Positions 51,643 through 63,700 are shown, counted from the first letter of the stretch. The stretch is 64,000 nt of DNA from Lamellibrachia columna (GCA_963662155.1 OY759262.1:61258010-61322009), one strand, 5' to 3'. Numbers and translations: made by a program. Notes: a model not told the origin generated them from the sequence alone.

Positions 51643-53029
51643 CAGGCATGGGGCAATTAACTTAAAAAGTTAATTAAATTACAATTAACTGAGAAATTCT
51701 CAAATTAAATTAAATTATAATTAACTAGAAATTCTCAAATTAAATTAACTTCACACATTTCTCATGTCAATTAAATTACATTAAATTAACAATTAATTTT
51801 AAGTCAATTAACAATTAAATCATGTGTTGATAGAAATGTTTAACACATTTATGACAATTCTAAAATCACAAGACATAAATGTGTTTCGTAACTTTGTTGG
51901 AAAGAGATTTGCTCATACAAAGACATTTCTTCATTGGACATTTGATCACATTTAAAAAGTTGTAGATACTTTATAAAGCATTAACTTTTTTCTGAAAGGA
52001 TTGAACAGTTTTGGGTAAAGATTTGCAGGCGTGGGGTTTTCTCCTGTATCCAACCACCAAATTAACAAAACCAGGCAACTACATACATCATTTCTATGCA
52101 CCAAGTTGTTATTTATGCAGTGTTTTATGCTAAATCATTAGGTTTCCCCTTTTACACACTAACATTTCAATATGTATACACTATGTTTTAGGCTTCACTA
52201 GAACTGGCATGATTTTGATTTAAGTTGGCACTGTAAAAAGATCACAAACTGAAGCAATATTACCTTTCTCTACTTCTCCCCATTAATGGCTATATGTGCA
52301 CACAGAGAATTATAGATGCACAGGTCTAGTGGCCCCATAGGTCCACTTGGCTGCAAGTTGCCAGCCCCAAATGTTTACTTTAAACAGGTTTGCATAAACC
52401 ATGATTAGCCACCAACTTATCACCCTACCAGAGGACATTCTATTGTCTAGGCCTTCCTTCCAATTCACAGGTGCCAGAATGACCAGCTCACCCAGTTGGT
52501 ACAGTGTCTATGTGCTCTGTGTTGTTCTGCCTACAATTCACAGGTGCCAGAATGACCAGCTCACCCAGTTGGTACAGTGTCTATGTGCTCTGTGTTGTTC
52601 TCCCTACAATTCACAGGTGCCAGAATGACCAGCTCACCCAGTTGGTACAGTGTCTATGTGCTCTGTGTTGTTCTCCCTACAATTCACAGGTGCCTGAATG
52701 ACCAGCTCACCCAGTTGGTACAGTGTCTATGTGCTCTGTGTTGTTCTCCCTACAATTCACACAGGCCTGAACCTGATCTCTCTCAGGCTAGTGACTGGAA
52801 TGGTGCTGGGGCCTTCTGAAAACATATGGATAACAAGGCTGTGAACGATCTAACAATATCAACTGTTAAATGAGCACTTAATTGGGAGTTAATTGGAAAT
52901 GTGTCAATTAAATTTACCACATTTGGTAAAGTTAATTAATTTAATTAAATTAGTCTTCCTGGAAAAGTTAATTAATTAAATTAACTTAGTTCAATTAAGA
53001 AACTAACAATTGAAATGAACCCATGCCTG
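51643..53029. mobile_element. Non-autonomous hAT-superfamily element with exact 8-bp target duplication
   Basis: The element begins CAGGCATGGGG and ends CCCATGCCTG, a 10-bp terminal inverted repeat with the CAG start typical of hAT. It is flanked on both sides by CATGGAAT (51635-51642 and 53030-53037). Subterminal regions are rich in AATTAA motifs in opposite orientation. The interior has a 73-bp tandem repeat and no transposase. Length 1387 bp. The intact target duplication suggests a fairly recent insertion. Confidence 0.85.
52455..52765. repeat. 73-bp tandem repeat inside the hAT-like element, about 4 units
   Basis: The unit contains ATTCACAGGTGCCAGAATGA and CCAGCTCACCCAGTTGGTAC. Near-identical units. 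73 is not a multiple of three, so the open frames here are accidental. Confidence 0.9.
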
Positions 53030-53037
53030 CATGGAAT

Positions 53038-54199
53038 GCCGCCATTCATTGCCTTCAATGTATGTGAGATCCACATTGCAAGGTTTTAATGTACCACATT
53101 TCTCATACAGAGTCTCCACTTTTGTGTTCTGGACTTGCTTCTTGAGCTCAAGATTTGCATGTGAAAAATTGAATTCATATTTCACGTGCCCAACTGTCGG
53201 CGAATATTTCCCAACAAGAAGCATCCCAACCGCCTATGCTGAGGGACTTTGACTGTACGACTCACTTCCTCGCCTGTTGGGCACAGCTCCTAATTAGAAC
53301 CGAATAAAAGTCGCCATTTTGAAAGGTAGCGCGTATAATGAAATGACGTTCAACAGGCACTAGTCATACTAATACAAACTATGTTAGGCTATGAGCTATG
53401 TGGCTCCCTCTAGCACCCTGAGTCCAGGGGTGTTCCAAGGGCAGCAGGCAATTTAGCCTGCCCTAGCAGATGCAATCTGGGTTCAATTGCGCCATGGGCT
53501 TGCAGGTCCAAACAGGTGAGGCCTAGTACGTCATAGCAGTGGAGCCATGCTACAGCATTACTGTGACTTCGCGGAGAAAATGAAGCTATCTGTAATGAGT
53601 ATGTGTGCCGTAATTACGGCAGAGCAATCATAGTCTTTGATGGCTTCTAGGGTGGACTTAGCCACCAAGGACTGCACCCACCAGAGACGGAGGAACTGTT
53701 GAGACAACGATGTCGTCAAAACAGCACTTGCTCCAGCTGAGAATAGAAACACTGTTCGCGTTGGTAATGACAGCGACTTACTCGTGTGTCTGCTTCATAC
53801 GAAAATTATAACATGTGATATCTTCTACAAACACGAGCGGAAGGTTAATGCAAATAAGAACACAAAGTGCTTCAACTCAAAGACAACACGTCCATGGAGA
53901 GGAAGTATGTCGCATTTGTTCACGCCATACTTGCATGTACTTCAACCTCTACGGTGTATGGCCTGCGCAAAGGAATAGCACTCAAAAAAGCATGTGATGA
54001 ATATTTCCGTCAACTAGCAGATGTGTTCAACAGACCAAATGTTACAAAAGATGGTATAGTTGTTGCAGGCGGAATTCCCTTGTTTGATTGTGCAACGGGT
54101 AACGAGGGAAACAAGACATTATACACTGCCAGCGATTCTGTTAGAAAGTGGCAACTTAGCAAGTAACACAATCTATGTGTAGCTTGAACTAGCTTCACA
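53038..54199. other. Intergenic DNA, no gene recognised
   Basis: A 99-residue open frame at 53867-54166 (ending KTLYTASDSVRKWQLSK) and an overlapping one with CRICSRHTC have no family I recognise. No convincing splice context was found. Could be a degenerate element ORF. Confidence 0.35.
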
Positions 54200-55209
54200 C
54201 GGAGGGGAGAAGAAACTGTCCAACTGATGCCGTGTGAGTGGGGATGGAAAGTCACCTTCACCTTCATTCCTTGACCGGGACAGCCGGACGGATATCATTT
54301 CCACATAGTCTTCGCCTACTGGTTGGTTTGTCGTCTAATGTGCGTAGCTGGGTTGGTAGGCTTAGATGGTCCACACCTGTATGTTGTCCAGCCAGTTTTT
54401 TCATTTGGCGGTCTCGTCTTCCCTCCCTCCGCCCCCCAGGGTACATTGTAAGATGTTTTTGAGATGGTGTTGTGTCTGGTGATGTGGCTAAACCAGGAGA
54501 GTTTTCGTCGGTTCACCGTTGACAACAATGGCTCTTGCTTTCCAACATGAGAACCAACTTTCTGTGTTCGGTGTAAGAAATGCAGAGGAATCTTACGGAG
54601 CATGTCAAATGCTTATATGCGCATCTCTATCTTTGCTGTCAGAATCCAGCTTTCGTATCCATAGAGGAGGATAGATACTGCGAGTGTTCTGCAGAGCTTA
54701 AACCCTGATATGTAAGCTGATTTTCTGTTCTTCCCGATTAGTCTTGGTATAGCAGACATGGCTACGGCGATCCTTGTTTTGGTTACTTGTGTTGGGATGC
54801 CATCTTTGTTTAAGTTGGACTCAAGGTATTTCTACTTCCTTAAGGTTCTGGTCGTTCATCATGATGTTAACGGTGGTGTTCTGGTTGGTAATGCATTTTG
54901 GTTTTCTCTGAGCTGATTTCCATTCCATAACCTCTTGGCTTGGCTCACCAGTCTGGTGTCGAGGTCCTGAAGTTCATTCTCGCTGCCTCCCATAAGGTCA
55001 ACATGGTCTGCAAAATGAAGATTACAAATCGGCCTTCCAAGAATAGATATTGTAGCGTTGAAGTCTTGGAGGGTCTCCTGCATGATGTTCTCGAGGAATA
55101 TGTTGAAGAGAACAAGCGAGAGTGGGCACCCTTGACGAACTGTGGGGCAGTCCAAACGGCCGACCACAGCTGCCCTGTGTACCACCTACAGGGGCGTGTG
55201 AGGACTTGC

Positions 55210-55212
<3 letters not shown>
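54200..55212 (-). mobile_element. Degenerate LINE (endonuclease-RT type), RT domain and C-terminal region
   Basis: The minus-strand frame contains RQGCPLSLVLFNIFLENIMQ and LGRPICNLHFADHVDLMGGS, RT motifs of non-LTR elements. The catalytic box reads FADH where FADD is expected, so one metal-binding Asp is lost. Further downstream (54316-54603) SWFSHITRHNTISKT and KTRPPNEKTGW resemble the C-terminal tail of this LINE type in another frame. Inactive copy. Confidence 0.8.

Positions 55213-55251
<39 letters not shown>
55211..55251. repeat. (GAT)n trinucleotide microsatellite
   Basis: About 13 GAT units at the edge of the LINE fragment. Confidence 0.95.
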
Positions 55252-57300
55252 CGATGGTACACGCAAGAAGAAGACGAACTCCAACAGTTATCGTGGAAAG
55301 TCACACAGGGGCAACTGCGCCCTATCGTGACTGGAAGCAGTACACTCAGTTTTATATGGTATATCTTTAGATAAGTTGGAACGTGAAAGTTAGCGGTCAT
55401 CTTGTATACCATAATTAAGCTTATAGCAAGTATACTTTTGTTCTAATTTGAATTGTAGTGGTATAAATGGGTCTTGAACGCCATCTTGAATTTCACCATT
55501 TCCATTCCGCATGTATTGGTAAATATTTAATGTGGTTATCAGTGATCATTTCAGATAGTTTCCGTTGCAATGTGTGGTAGGCCCAGCCGAAGATTAATGA
55601 AACTATTGACGCACAATTCTGCGATGCTCTCTTGTAAACTCGTTGAAACTACAACGTACCCCCGAGGTGCCAATATTGACACAATCGTAGGAACCCGTCA
55701 CACCCTACCGGCTCATCTCAAGCACATTTCTCCTACGTTAGATGTAAATAGTCCCCTCCAAAGAAAAAATCACCATTCTGGCCAACTCAAAATTATGTGA
55801 TAGCCGAACGTACACTTCTCAGATTCATCAGTTTATCTGTTGTACATTTTCTACCAGATCTAACTGCAACGAATGAGGTGACACTTACGACGTGGAAATC
55901 AACACGCTGAATTAGACGCCACGATGGTCTATCGCAGTAGTTCCCAACATGAGGTGCGTGCATCTATTGTGAAAACTTGAACGAGATCGGTCTGTGTATG
56001 GTGAGAAGAGTGGCTCTGTGTTATTGAGTAATAGGAATTACACCAAAATCAAGGACACGGTGGAAATTCGAGAAAGAGAAAAGAGCTATGTGTGAGCTCG
56101 TCATGTTTGCTCTGTCACGACACCGTCATTGGGTTAAGTTAACACTAAGAATGAACAATGAAATAAATACGCCATAAAAACACTTTTTTATGAATTTTTA
56201 TACGGCGAATGCAGCGACACGAACTTTGGGACAAGAGGAAAAACCTGATTTTGCTCATTATGGAACCTGTCTTCATTCCTAAAGTCATTCACATGGGACT
56301 CGAATAGTATGGAGAGTTCGCATCTGGTTCAGATATGTTGGCCACGAAAGTTTGTTCAACCAAAATTATAAAAAAATTAATTCCTGCAATTGTGATTCAA
56401 ATTGTACGTTATATGGAGAATGACCGATTTACCTGCGCCATGACGCGGCCATCGTGTACGAAATGGTGTGAGCCGCCCGACTTCACTGTCGAAGGACATC
56501 ATGCCGAATTCACGTGGGCAGCGGTTCCCAACCCTTTTCTTCCCGCGTAGCCCCTGTGCCATGTAGCGATCGGCCGGGTACCCCATCATAATGACAATGA
56601 ATTATATACGAAACAACATTCAACACTGAGTTCATTGATACATTTTAGTAACGACAAACACAGTACTCCGAATGGATAAGATAAGAAACTGTTATTCGAG
56701 AAACCACATCAATGTGAGGGCTGAGTTTACCTGCTCAAAACAAGGGCCTAAATTCGGGGAACAGTTTTGGATAAGGAGACGCAGAGGTCTTCCTTCATGC
56801 ACAGTCAGGCACGAAATTAATTCAGTTTACATGCAGAACATTGACGAGAATCCTTGTTCCCCGAGATATGTAGATTGAAACATCAGCAAACTTACTAGAC
56901 AGGCACTGACCGTTGAAATTGTAACTTACGAGTTTCGACAATTAAGCTTTTTTATTAACTTCCCAGTAATGCGCGAAGTGATGTAAATAATCTTCTTCCC
57001 TGTGCATAGTTAAAGCATTTGCAAGTGCACGTACAACAAACTCTGGTCACATGCGTTGATAGTTTACACACCAGCAGACATTTATCACAATCACAAACAG
57101 TTTCGAAAACATCAAAAACATACTTTTAACTCAATCGTGTTCTAATGACATGTTCAATCACTGGGTGGTACCATGTAACTGTCGCTGCTGTAGTTCCCTG
57201 CGAAACATGGTTGGCTCAATTAACCCAGTGGCTTCCCTACGTGCTATCCGTGATTGCTATACCGTTAAAATAAACTATAGATTTAGTGATTCCAATCTTA
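55252..57300. other. Intergenic DNA, nothing recognised
   Basis: Unique-looking sequence with only short open frames (under 80 residues) lacking homology or splice context. Confidence 0.4.
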
Positions 57301-57309
57301 CGCAGTTTC

Positions 57310-57370
57310 GCGGTTCCAGACGACGTAAGTATTGTTTACGTCATCGCGTCTGGACGCGATGTTTACGTCA
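57310..57370. repeat. Direct and inverted GTTTACGTCATCGCGTC motifs
   Basis: TTTACGTCATCGCGT occurs twice about 27 bp apart, with CGCGATG between them in inverse orientation, and a CGACGTAAG variant lies just upstream. ACGTCA is a CREB/ATF half-site-like core, but no gene start is known nearby. Confidence 0.5.
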
Positions 57371-57389
57371 TCGCGTACAAACAAAAATA

Positions 57390-57625
57390 TGATTGTTTTA
57401 AAACCGAATGACAACTGACTGCAACGACCTTAGAACAATGTCCCAAACCTTTAATTAAATTTAATGCACGTGAAATAAATCTAAAATGGTACCTTTGTTA
57501 TATGCATCCCCTGTAATCGTACTCGACGGTTGGCTAAGTAGCACAATTAATTGGACGCGGCCTACGGCTTTGTCCGGTAATTTGTGCTACTCCGCCAAAG
57601 TCTGGAACGATTCGCGGGCTACGTA
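57390..57625 (+). repeat. Dispersed repeat with internal hairpin, copy 2
   Basis: Homologue of 47785-48055. The hairpin arms AGTAGCACAATTAATTGGAC and GTCCGGTAATTTGTGCTACT are better preserved here. No open frame. Confidence 0.6.
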
Positions 57626-58069
57626 ACAACGTCCCAGATTTATCGGCAAACTGTTTGCAGAACTATATTGGATCCACGACAATGTGTGACCGGTCTTAGT
57701 ACGCAAATATAAAAAAATTCAACTAATAACTTATCAAAAATGCATCGTACAAACAACGAATTACTCTTTGATACACGTTTAAGTCTTAGCGCAAATCACA
57801 ACGGTAGCATCAGAATGCAAAATCGCCAGATCTGACGTTCGAATAATTTCGAACACGACGGAGCGCGCGTTGCCATAGATACGCGATTGTTGCTGTTATG
57901 AAAAATTAGACATGAACATCTTTATTAGAGGATACTCGTACTGCTCAAATCGACTGACCATGCTGCTCGAACGTCGCGGAGAGAGAGTGGGTCCAACGTC
58001 GTACTTACACACCAGTTAAGAAGTACTGTAATCACTTAAAGGTAACGCTAATATGTGTTTTAATGAACC
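57626..58069. other. Intergenic DNA, nothing recognised
   Basis: CpG-containing unique sequence without coding potential. Confidence 0.4.
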
Positions 58070-58070
58070 A

Positions 58071-58164
<94 letters not shown>

Positions 58165-58186
58165 ATATATATATATATATATATAA
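58070..58186. repeat. (TA)n microsatellite, ~115 bp
   Basis: Long AT dinucleotide run with one TG interruption. Confidence 0.97.
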
Positions 58187-58642
58187 CTTGACTGTTAATG
58201 AATAGTAAATATGGCATTCGGTCATTCGAGTCAAACATTAAAATTAAACAGATAACGGTTAATTGATATGAAAACATTGTGGATCATTAAAATACATTGA
58301 CATTTGGGTGCTTATTTTTTATGAGGCCAAATATATTTGGAACTCTCTTTTCCGCTTCGTGAAAGATTCTTCTAGGTTCGGGCCACTGATGTCAACCCTG
58401 GGTTGCGGGCGAAATTTTCCACCAGCAGCTTAGCAGCATTTTTATGCGTACATGATGCGAGGACGGATACGTCATCTCGTGTCGGTCAACATATATCAAA
58501 CCCCCATCAAACATGCTGATCACTTGTTTTCCAGCCATGTCTTTCACCTGTTTTGGCCAGGACGTTGAACAATTCGGTACCATCCGCAGGAAGTTCCCAG
58601 TAAGTAATGTTGATAATATTCCACCCTTGCTTCGTTGTTGAT

Positions 58643-60314
58643 GTAGGGGAGACCGGGGCTATTTGTTACAATGTTCAACTAAAGTCACTTTTTGTGAAAA
58701 GTATGTTAGATGCATTATTTCTGTCAACGTATACATTAAATATATTATTCGTGTCACTAAAACGTACCATGCCATTGATATTCCATATTGTAGTTAGGTA
58801 GATATGTAAAGTTTCCCAGTCGCGGTCGACTGTAACAACTGGCCCCGAAAGCGGGGCATCGCAAACCGAGTGTCACTCGTACATGTTACTGTTATCAGGG
58901 GCGGATATAGGGTTGTTGGCAGAGGGGTCTCAGTGAGTCGTATTAATATGTCGTTCTACTTACGAACTGGGGGAGGGGGGCGGCGGGACAACACATGTAT
59001 CGTTCCACTAATAGAAGGGTTAATATTAGCCGGCTTTTAATACTTCAGTCTTTACATTGACACTAGTTCCAGGCCTATATACGTTGTTCTTTACCGTAAT
59101 ATTTGTCACCGACACAGGGGAGTCTAAGATCCCCCTCCATGGCCTAGGGGGGTCTTGAGACCCCTCAGACCCCTCCCTAGATATGCGGCTGTGTTATTAC
59201 ATGAATTGGATTATACATACTTTTACATTTTATATTAAGCTTTATTTATTTTATTTTTTTTAGTTACCAAAGGGGACACATTCCCCGGATTCTTACATAA
59301 CAAACAATTGTGAATGGAATATAAATTATTGAATGGAATATGAAGTACTGAATGGCAATATATATGCAATGCGACTTCTACTTGCTTGAATGATGCACAC
59401 ACCTACGCATTCACGCACATGCGCACGAATATCCACATTTCAATTAATCGTGCAATGATTATAAACCAGTACGCGAGGCTTCACAAGTGAATTAAAGCGT
59501 TCACACGTTGTGGTTAAATACATTTTGTTATTTCAGTCATTGTCAGCACACAATCACGGGTTAAACCCGAGCCCGAGCGTTGCTACAGTTGTAACAACTT
59601 GCTCCAATACAATTGTAAAAACTTGCCCCAAACACAAATTTTTTTTGCAGTTGAATGCACGTGGACGATGAACTTCAATTTAATTTCTACTTGGCATAAT
59701 CCCTTATACTCTATAGTAGACATGTCTCAAGTTTCATTCACGAAACATAAACAAATGGCTGTGTGAGATGATATTATATAGGCATACCAAAACATTTTAA
59801 ATGGTTAAAAGTCATTTTTGTCCACATCTCGTTAATTTCATATTCTTAACTCCCGATTTTTGGAGAGTTGTTACAGTTGTAACAACTTGCCCCAATACAA
59901 TTGTAACAACTTGCCCCAATACAGTTGTAACAACTTGCCCCAATACAATTGTAACAACTTGCCCAAACACAATTTTTGCAGTTGAACGCACGTGGACGAT
60001 AGCAAATCATGAATTTCAATTTAACTTCTACTTGGCATAACCCCTTATATTATATAGTAGACATGTCTCAAGTTTCATTCAATAAACGTAAAACATGGCT
60101 TTGTGAGATGATATTATATGGGCATACCAAAACAGTTTTAGTTGGTTGAATATCTCGTTAATTTCGCCTTCTTAGCTCCAGATTTTTTTTGGACCGTGCA
60201 TCTGCTGGTGGACTTCCAACCAATTACCGTCGATGGTATCTCCATATGTGTGCTTTGTTTTCGTAAGACTGTAACAACGTGCCCCTTCATACAACTAGCC
60301 CCGGTCTCCCCTAC
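58643..60314. mobile_element. 1.67-kb element with perfect 19-bp terminal inverted repeats, non-autonomous
   Basis: GTAGGGGAGACCGGGGCTA at 58643-58661 is matched by its exact reverse complement at 60296-60314. If the outer TA is the target duplication, the element proper starts GGGGAGACC. Inside are palindromic TTGTAACAACTTGCCCCAAT repeats and a roughly 280-bp internal duplication (59575-59860 and 59865-60175). No open frame above about 90 residues and no transposase motif, so it needs a partner element to move. Superfamily not assigned. Confidence 0.85.
59575..60175. repeat. Internal ~280-bp tandem duplication of the TIR element
   Basis: Both halves carry TTGTAACAACTTGCCCCAAT units (two in the first, four in the second), then GCACGTGGACGAT, CTACTTGGCATAA, TAGTAGACATGTCTCAAGTT and GGCATACCAAAACA in the same order. 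Confidence 0.85.
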
Positions 60315-60315
60315 T

Positions 60316-61019
60316 ACATGGTCCAGCACACTGTCCGGTATCTCAGAATGTTGCGAAGAACATCCGGTTTCAAGCACACAAGCACGCACGCACATTGCAA
60401 ACCTACAGTTGAGTAATACATAGCCATCCCTTGTTCGAGGTTATTCTAGCAAGTCTGATAAAAATGTAGTTTTTCATTAAAAATTAATATATTGATACAA
60501 AAAGTGAGTGACATTTTGTTAGCGTCTATGATTTGTGTCTAAACCAAGTTTGACTGCAGTGAGTCTTGATTTTTGACTGATGACCGAGGCTAAATATTAA
60601 AACATGTTTCTGCTTTATAGGCTGCATCGTTTACATCTAGGTGGCTTACTTTTGCTCTCACTGAGTCATACTTGTGAACATGGCCAGGTGTTTTAAATGA
60701 TTCTACAAAGTGTGGTATGACTACTTTTTTGTGAATCCTGATGATCCCGATACAGCCACTTGACCATACGTTTCACGTTTCACTGTTGGCAAAAGAAGAA
60801 GGAACATCCTTAAAACTTTTCATCTTTCTTTGCAAAATTATTCAGGCCGAGAAAGTTGTCGAGATTGCAAAATTGTGTGCACAAATGCACTGGTAACAGA
60901 ATGTCGGAAATATGTAACACCGGTGCCGGATGAACAATGTGTGGGGCCTGGTACAAACCTTTGTGGGGGGTCCTTACCGAGTGCGTGACAGCCAAAGATC
61001 GAGACGCGTGGTGTTGACT
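60316..61019. other. Intergenic DNA, nothing recognised
   Basis: No repeat, RNA gene or homologous frame identified. Confidence 0.4.
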
Positions 61020-61145
61020 ATGGAGGTAAACCCATACCTTATGGAGGTAAACCCATACCTTATGGAGGTAAACCCATACCTTATGGAGGTAAACCCATAC
61101 CTTATGGAGGTAAACCCATACCTTATGGAGGTAAACCCACACCTT
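61020..61145. repeat. 21-bp minisatellite, 6 units
   Basis: The unit is ATGGAGGTAAACCCATACCTT, perfect in five units. Open on both strands because 21 is a multiple of three. Confidence 0.95.
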
Positions 61146-61360
61146 AACGTTTATTTAATTATGTTTTGGCGTATGAATTCACAGATTGCTGTCGCCGACG
61201 GAATAAAACCATATAAACAAGAAAATACACTAGTCCACCGAACTGCATCCGTTCTTTTGAAATAAAAGGAGAGGGAAGTTTCTCAGCAGCCTGTCGCATC
61301 TCTTTTGATTTCATTAAGTTCTGCCTCCGTCAAGCTGCGGAGAAATAAAAAGTGGTCAAT

Positions 61361-62482
61361 TACCTCAGAGTGCCCTTTGGCTCGGTTATCTTTGTCAATT
61401 ACCTCAGAGTGCCCTTTGGCTTGGTTATCTATGTCAATTACCTCAGAGTACCCTTTGGCTTGGTTATCTATGTCAATTACCTCAGAGTACCCTTTGGCTT
61501 GGTTATCTATGTCAATTACCTCAGAGTACCCTTTGGCTCGGTTATCTTTGTCAATTACCTCAGAGTGCCCTTTGGCTTGGTTATCTATGTCAATTACCTC
61601 AGAGTGCCCTTTGGCTTGGTTATCTATGTCAATTCCTCAGAGTGCCCTTTGGCTCGGTTATCTATGTCAATTACCTCAGAGTGCCCTTTGGCTTGGTTAT
61701 CTATGTCAATTACCTCAGAGTGCCCTTTGGCTTGGTTATCTATGTCAATTCCTCAGAGTGCCCTTTGGCTCGGTTATCTATGTCAATTACCTCAGAGTAC
61801 CCTTTGGCTTGGTTATCTATGTCAATTACCTCAGAGTACTCTTTGGCTTGGTTATCTATGTCAATTACCTCAGAGTACCCTTTGGCTTGGTTATCTATGT
61901 CAATTCCTCAGAGTGCCCTTTGGCTTGGTTATCTATGTCAATTCCTCAGAGTGCCCTTTGGCTCGGTTATCTATGTCAATTACCTCAGAGTACCCTTTGG
62001 CTTGGTTATCTATGTCAATTACCTCAGAGTACTCTTTGGCTTGGTTATCTATGTCAATTACCTCAGAGTACCCTTTGGCTTGGTTATCTATGTCAATTCC
62101 TCAGAGTGCCCTTTGGCTCGGTTATCTATGTCAATTACCTCAGAGTACCCTTTGGCTCGGTTATCTATGTCAATTACCACAGAGTGCCCTTTGGCTTGGT
62201 TATCTATGTCAATTACCTCAGAGTACCCTTTGGCTTGGTTATCTATGTCAATTACCTCAGAGTACCCTTTGGCTTGGTTATCTATGTCAATTACCTCAGA
62301 GTACCCTTTGGCTTGGTTATCTATGTCAATTACCTCAGAGTACCCTTTGGCTTGGTTATCTATGTCAATTACCTCAGAGTACCCTTTGGCTTGGTTATCT
62401 ATGTCAATTCCTCAGAGTGCCCTTTGGCTCGGTTATCTATGTCAATTACCTCAGAGTACCCTTTGGCTCGGTTATCTATGTC
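61361..62482. repeat. 39-bp minisatellite, about 29 units, open in all three forward frames
   Basis: The unit is GTCAATTACCTCAGAGTACC then CTTTGGCTTGGTTATCTAT. At least five units are 38 bp (GTCAATTCCTCAG), which shift the frame so the array cycles through three readings (VNYLRVPFGLVIY, SITSEYPLAWLSM, CQLPQSTLWLGYL). All are stop-free, giving overlapping open frames of 383-418 residues. No evidence of translation. Confidence 0.95.
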
Positions 62483-62847
62483 CGAGGACGAGGACGGCAA
62501 TGAAGGCGGCAACACAAAACTGTCGAAAGGATCCAAACGATCCTCTTCCGCACGACCGTAACCTAGAAGGTTCCTCTAGCGGGTGCGGTCATTGTCAACA
62601 AGATTTGTCATCACTGATAGTTCAGCGTCGACATATAGAACTCATTGAGGAAGCGACTCGAATCATTGAGGAAGCGACTGTAGAAACAACGACGATGGTT
62701 TCAAGAGAAGGACTGCCGAATATAGGTCCAAATATGCTTTCTGGAGTTGATTCTTATTCGTGGTGTCAAATCATTGCAAGATGCAATGCAAAAACTCCAT
62801 GGGGCCCTTTTGTGGAGGGGGGGCTGGTACGAGCGTACCACTTGTAA
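62483..62847 (+). CDS. Unique open-frame tail after the 39-bp array (hypothetical)
   Basis: One array frame continues for about 120 residues of non-repetitive sequence, including CGHCQQDLSSLIVQRRHIEL and two similar IEEAT segments, before TAA. Another continues as SEDEDGNEGGNTKLSKGSKR and stops soon after. No family recognised. It might be an exon of an undetected gene or chance. Confidence 0.2.
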
Positions 62848-63067
62848 CTTGGTTAATCCGGCACTGTGTACCACAGACGGGCAACAGCACAACGAAACAT
62901 TCTGTTGGGCTCAATTTGATTAAACAGAGAAGTAAAGTTGAATCTACATTACCGACATGTCGTATATAGTAGAAATGGTATAATTTCTGGATGTTGACAT
63001 GACGGGACTGTCAAATAGATGGGTTTATCAAACACATAAAAGTGACATGTGTACATCTTCCTTGCAG

Positions 63068-63119
63068 ATGACAATGTGGATAATCTTATTCTGTTGTGTG
63101 GTTAGCGTCAACGGAATTG
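63068..63119 (+). CDS. Candidate signal-peptide exon (hypothetical)
   Basis: After acceptor-like CCTTGCAG, an ATG opens MTMWIILFCCVVSVNGI, a typical short hydrophobic signal sequence, followed by donor-like TTG|GTAAGA. The next acceptor-like CTCTTGCAG is only about 35 bp away, too short for a normal animal intron, so a partner exon is uncertain. The open reading also continues unspliced to 63226. Confidence 0.25.
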
Positions 63120-63349
63120 GTAAGACTCACTGTTATTTATCTCTCTCTTGCAGTCGCCATGTCTTATATTTCTTCCTGCCATGCACGATTGGCATATGTT
63201 GTGTCACTCATGTCTATGTATCGTAGTCACAGTTGTTTTCCTTATTACAAGCCTAATGGGAAATATAATTTACCGTTTCACGTAAAGGCAGTCAAGCAAT
63301 ACAGAAGAGAAAATGGTAAAATCGTAGGTGGTACTTTTATAATTTGCTT

Positions 63350-63565
63350 AGTACGAGCGCGGTGACGGTAGGCAGCAGAACGTTGGCCGTCGATCGTCGT
63401 GAACGGGGTTCCACCTGCCACTTTTTCGAAAATTGGCCAATTTCGTTCACCCCCCCCCCCCTGCCTGCGTCTTTCGGAAGAGACGCTAAACGCCGTTGGT
63501 CCATGATATCTGGTGTCTATGCCAGGAGAAGTATAATATCCCAAATCAGGGAAATGGAAACTCCT
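63350..63565 (+). mobile_element. SINE (family a), third copy
   Basis: Shares CTTTTTCGAAAATTGGCCAA, CTTTCGGAAGAGACGCTAAA, TATGCCAGGAGAAGTA and ATATCCCA with the copy at 12075. The tRNA-like head is degraded and a C12 run interrupts the body. Confidence 0.65.
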
Positions 63566-63639
63566 CAAACGTCGTCCGCTTCCACACATCGTTCCCAGAC
63601 TGATGTGTGCGGCAGAGGGCAATGTTCCGATTAGTCTCT

Positions 63640-63700
63640 GTGTGCGTGCGTTCGTGCGTGCATGCATGCGTGCGTGCATGCGTGCATGCATGCATTGCAT
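63640..63700. repeat. GTGCGTGCATGC-rich simple repeat
   Basis: Alternating TGCG/TGCA tetranucleotides following the SINE. Confidence 0.8.

Noticed and set aside
53440..53520. tRNA-like B box (GGGTTCAATTGC)
   Set aside because: No A box at proper spacing and no stem pairing found.
53867..54166. 99-residue frame as a gene
   Set aside because: No recognised homology and no convincing splice sites; possibly a remnant of an element.
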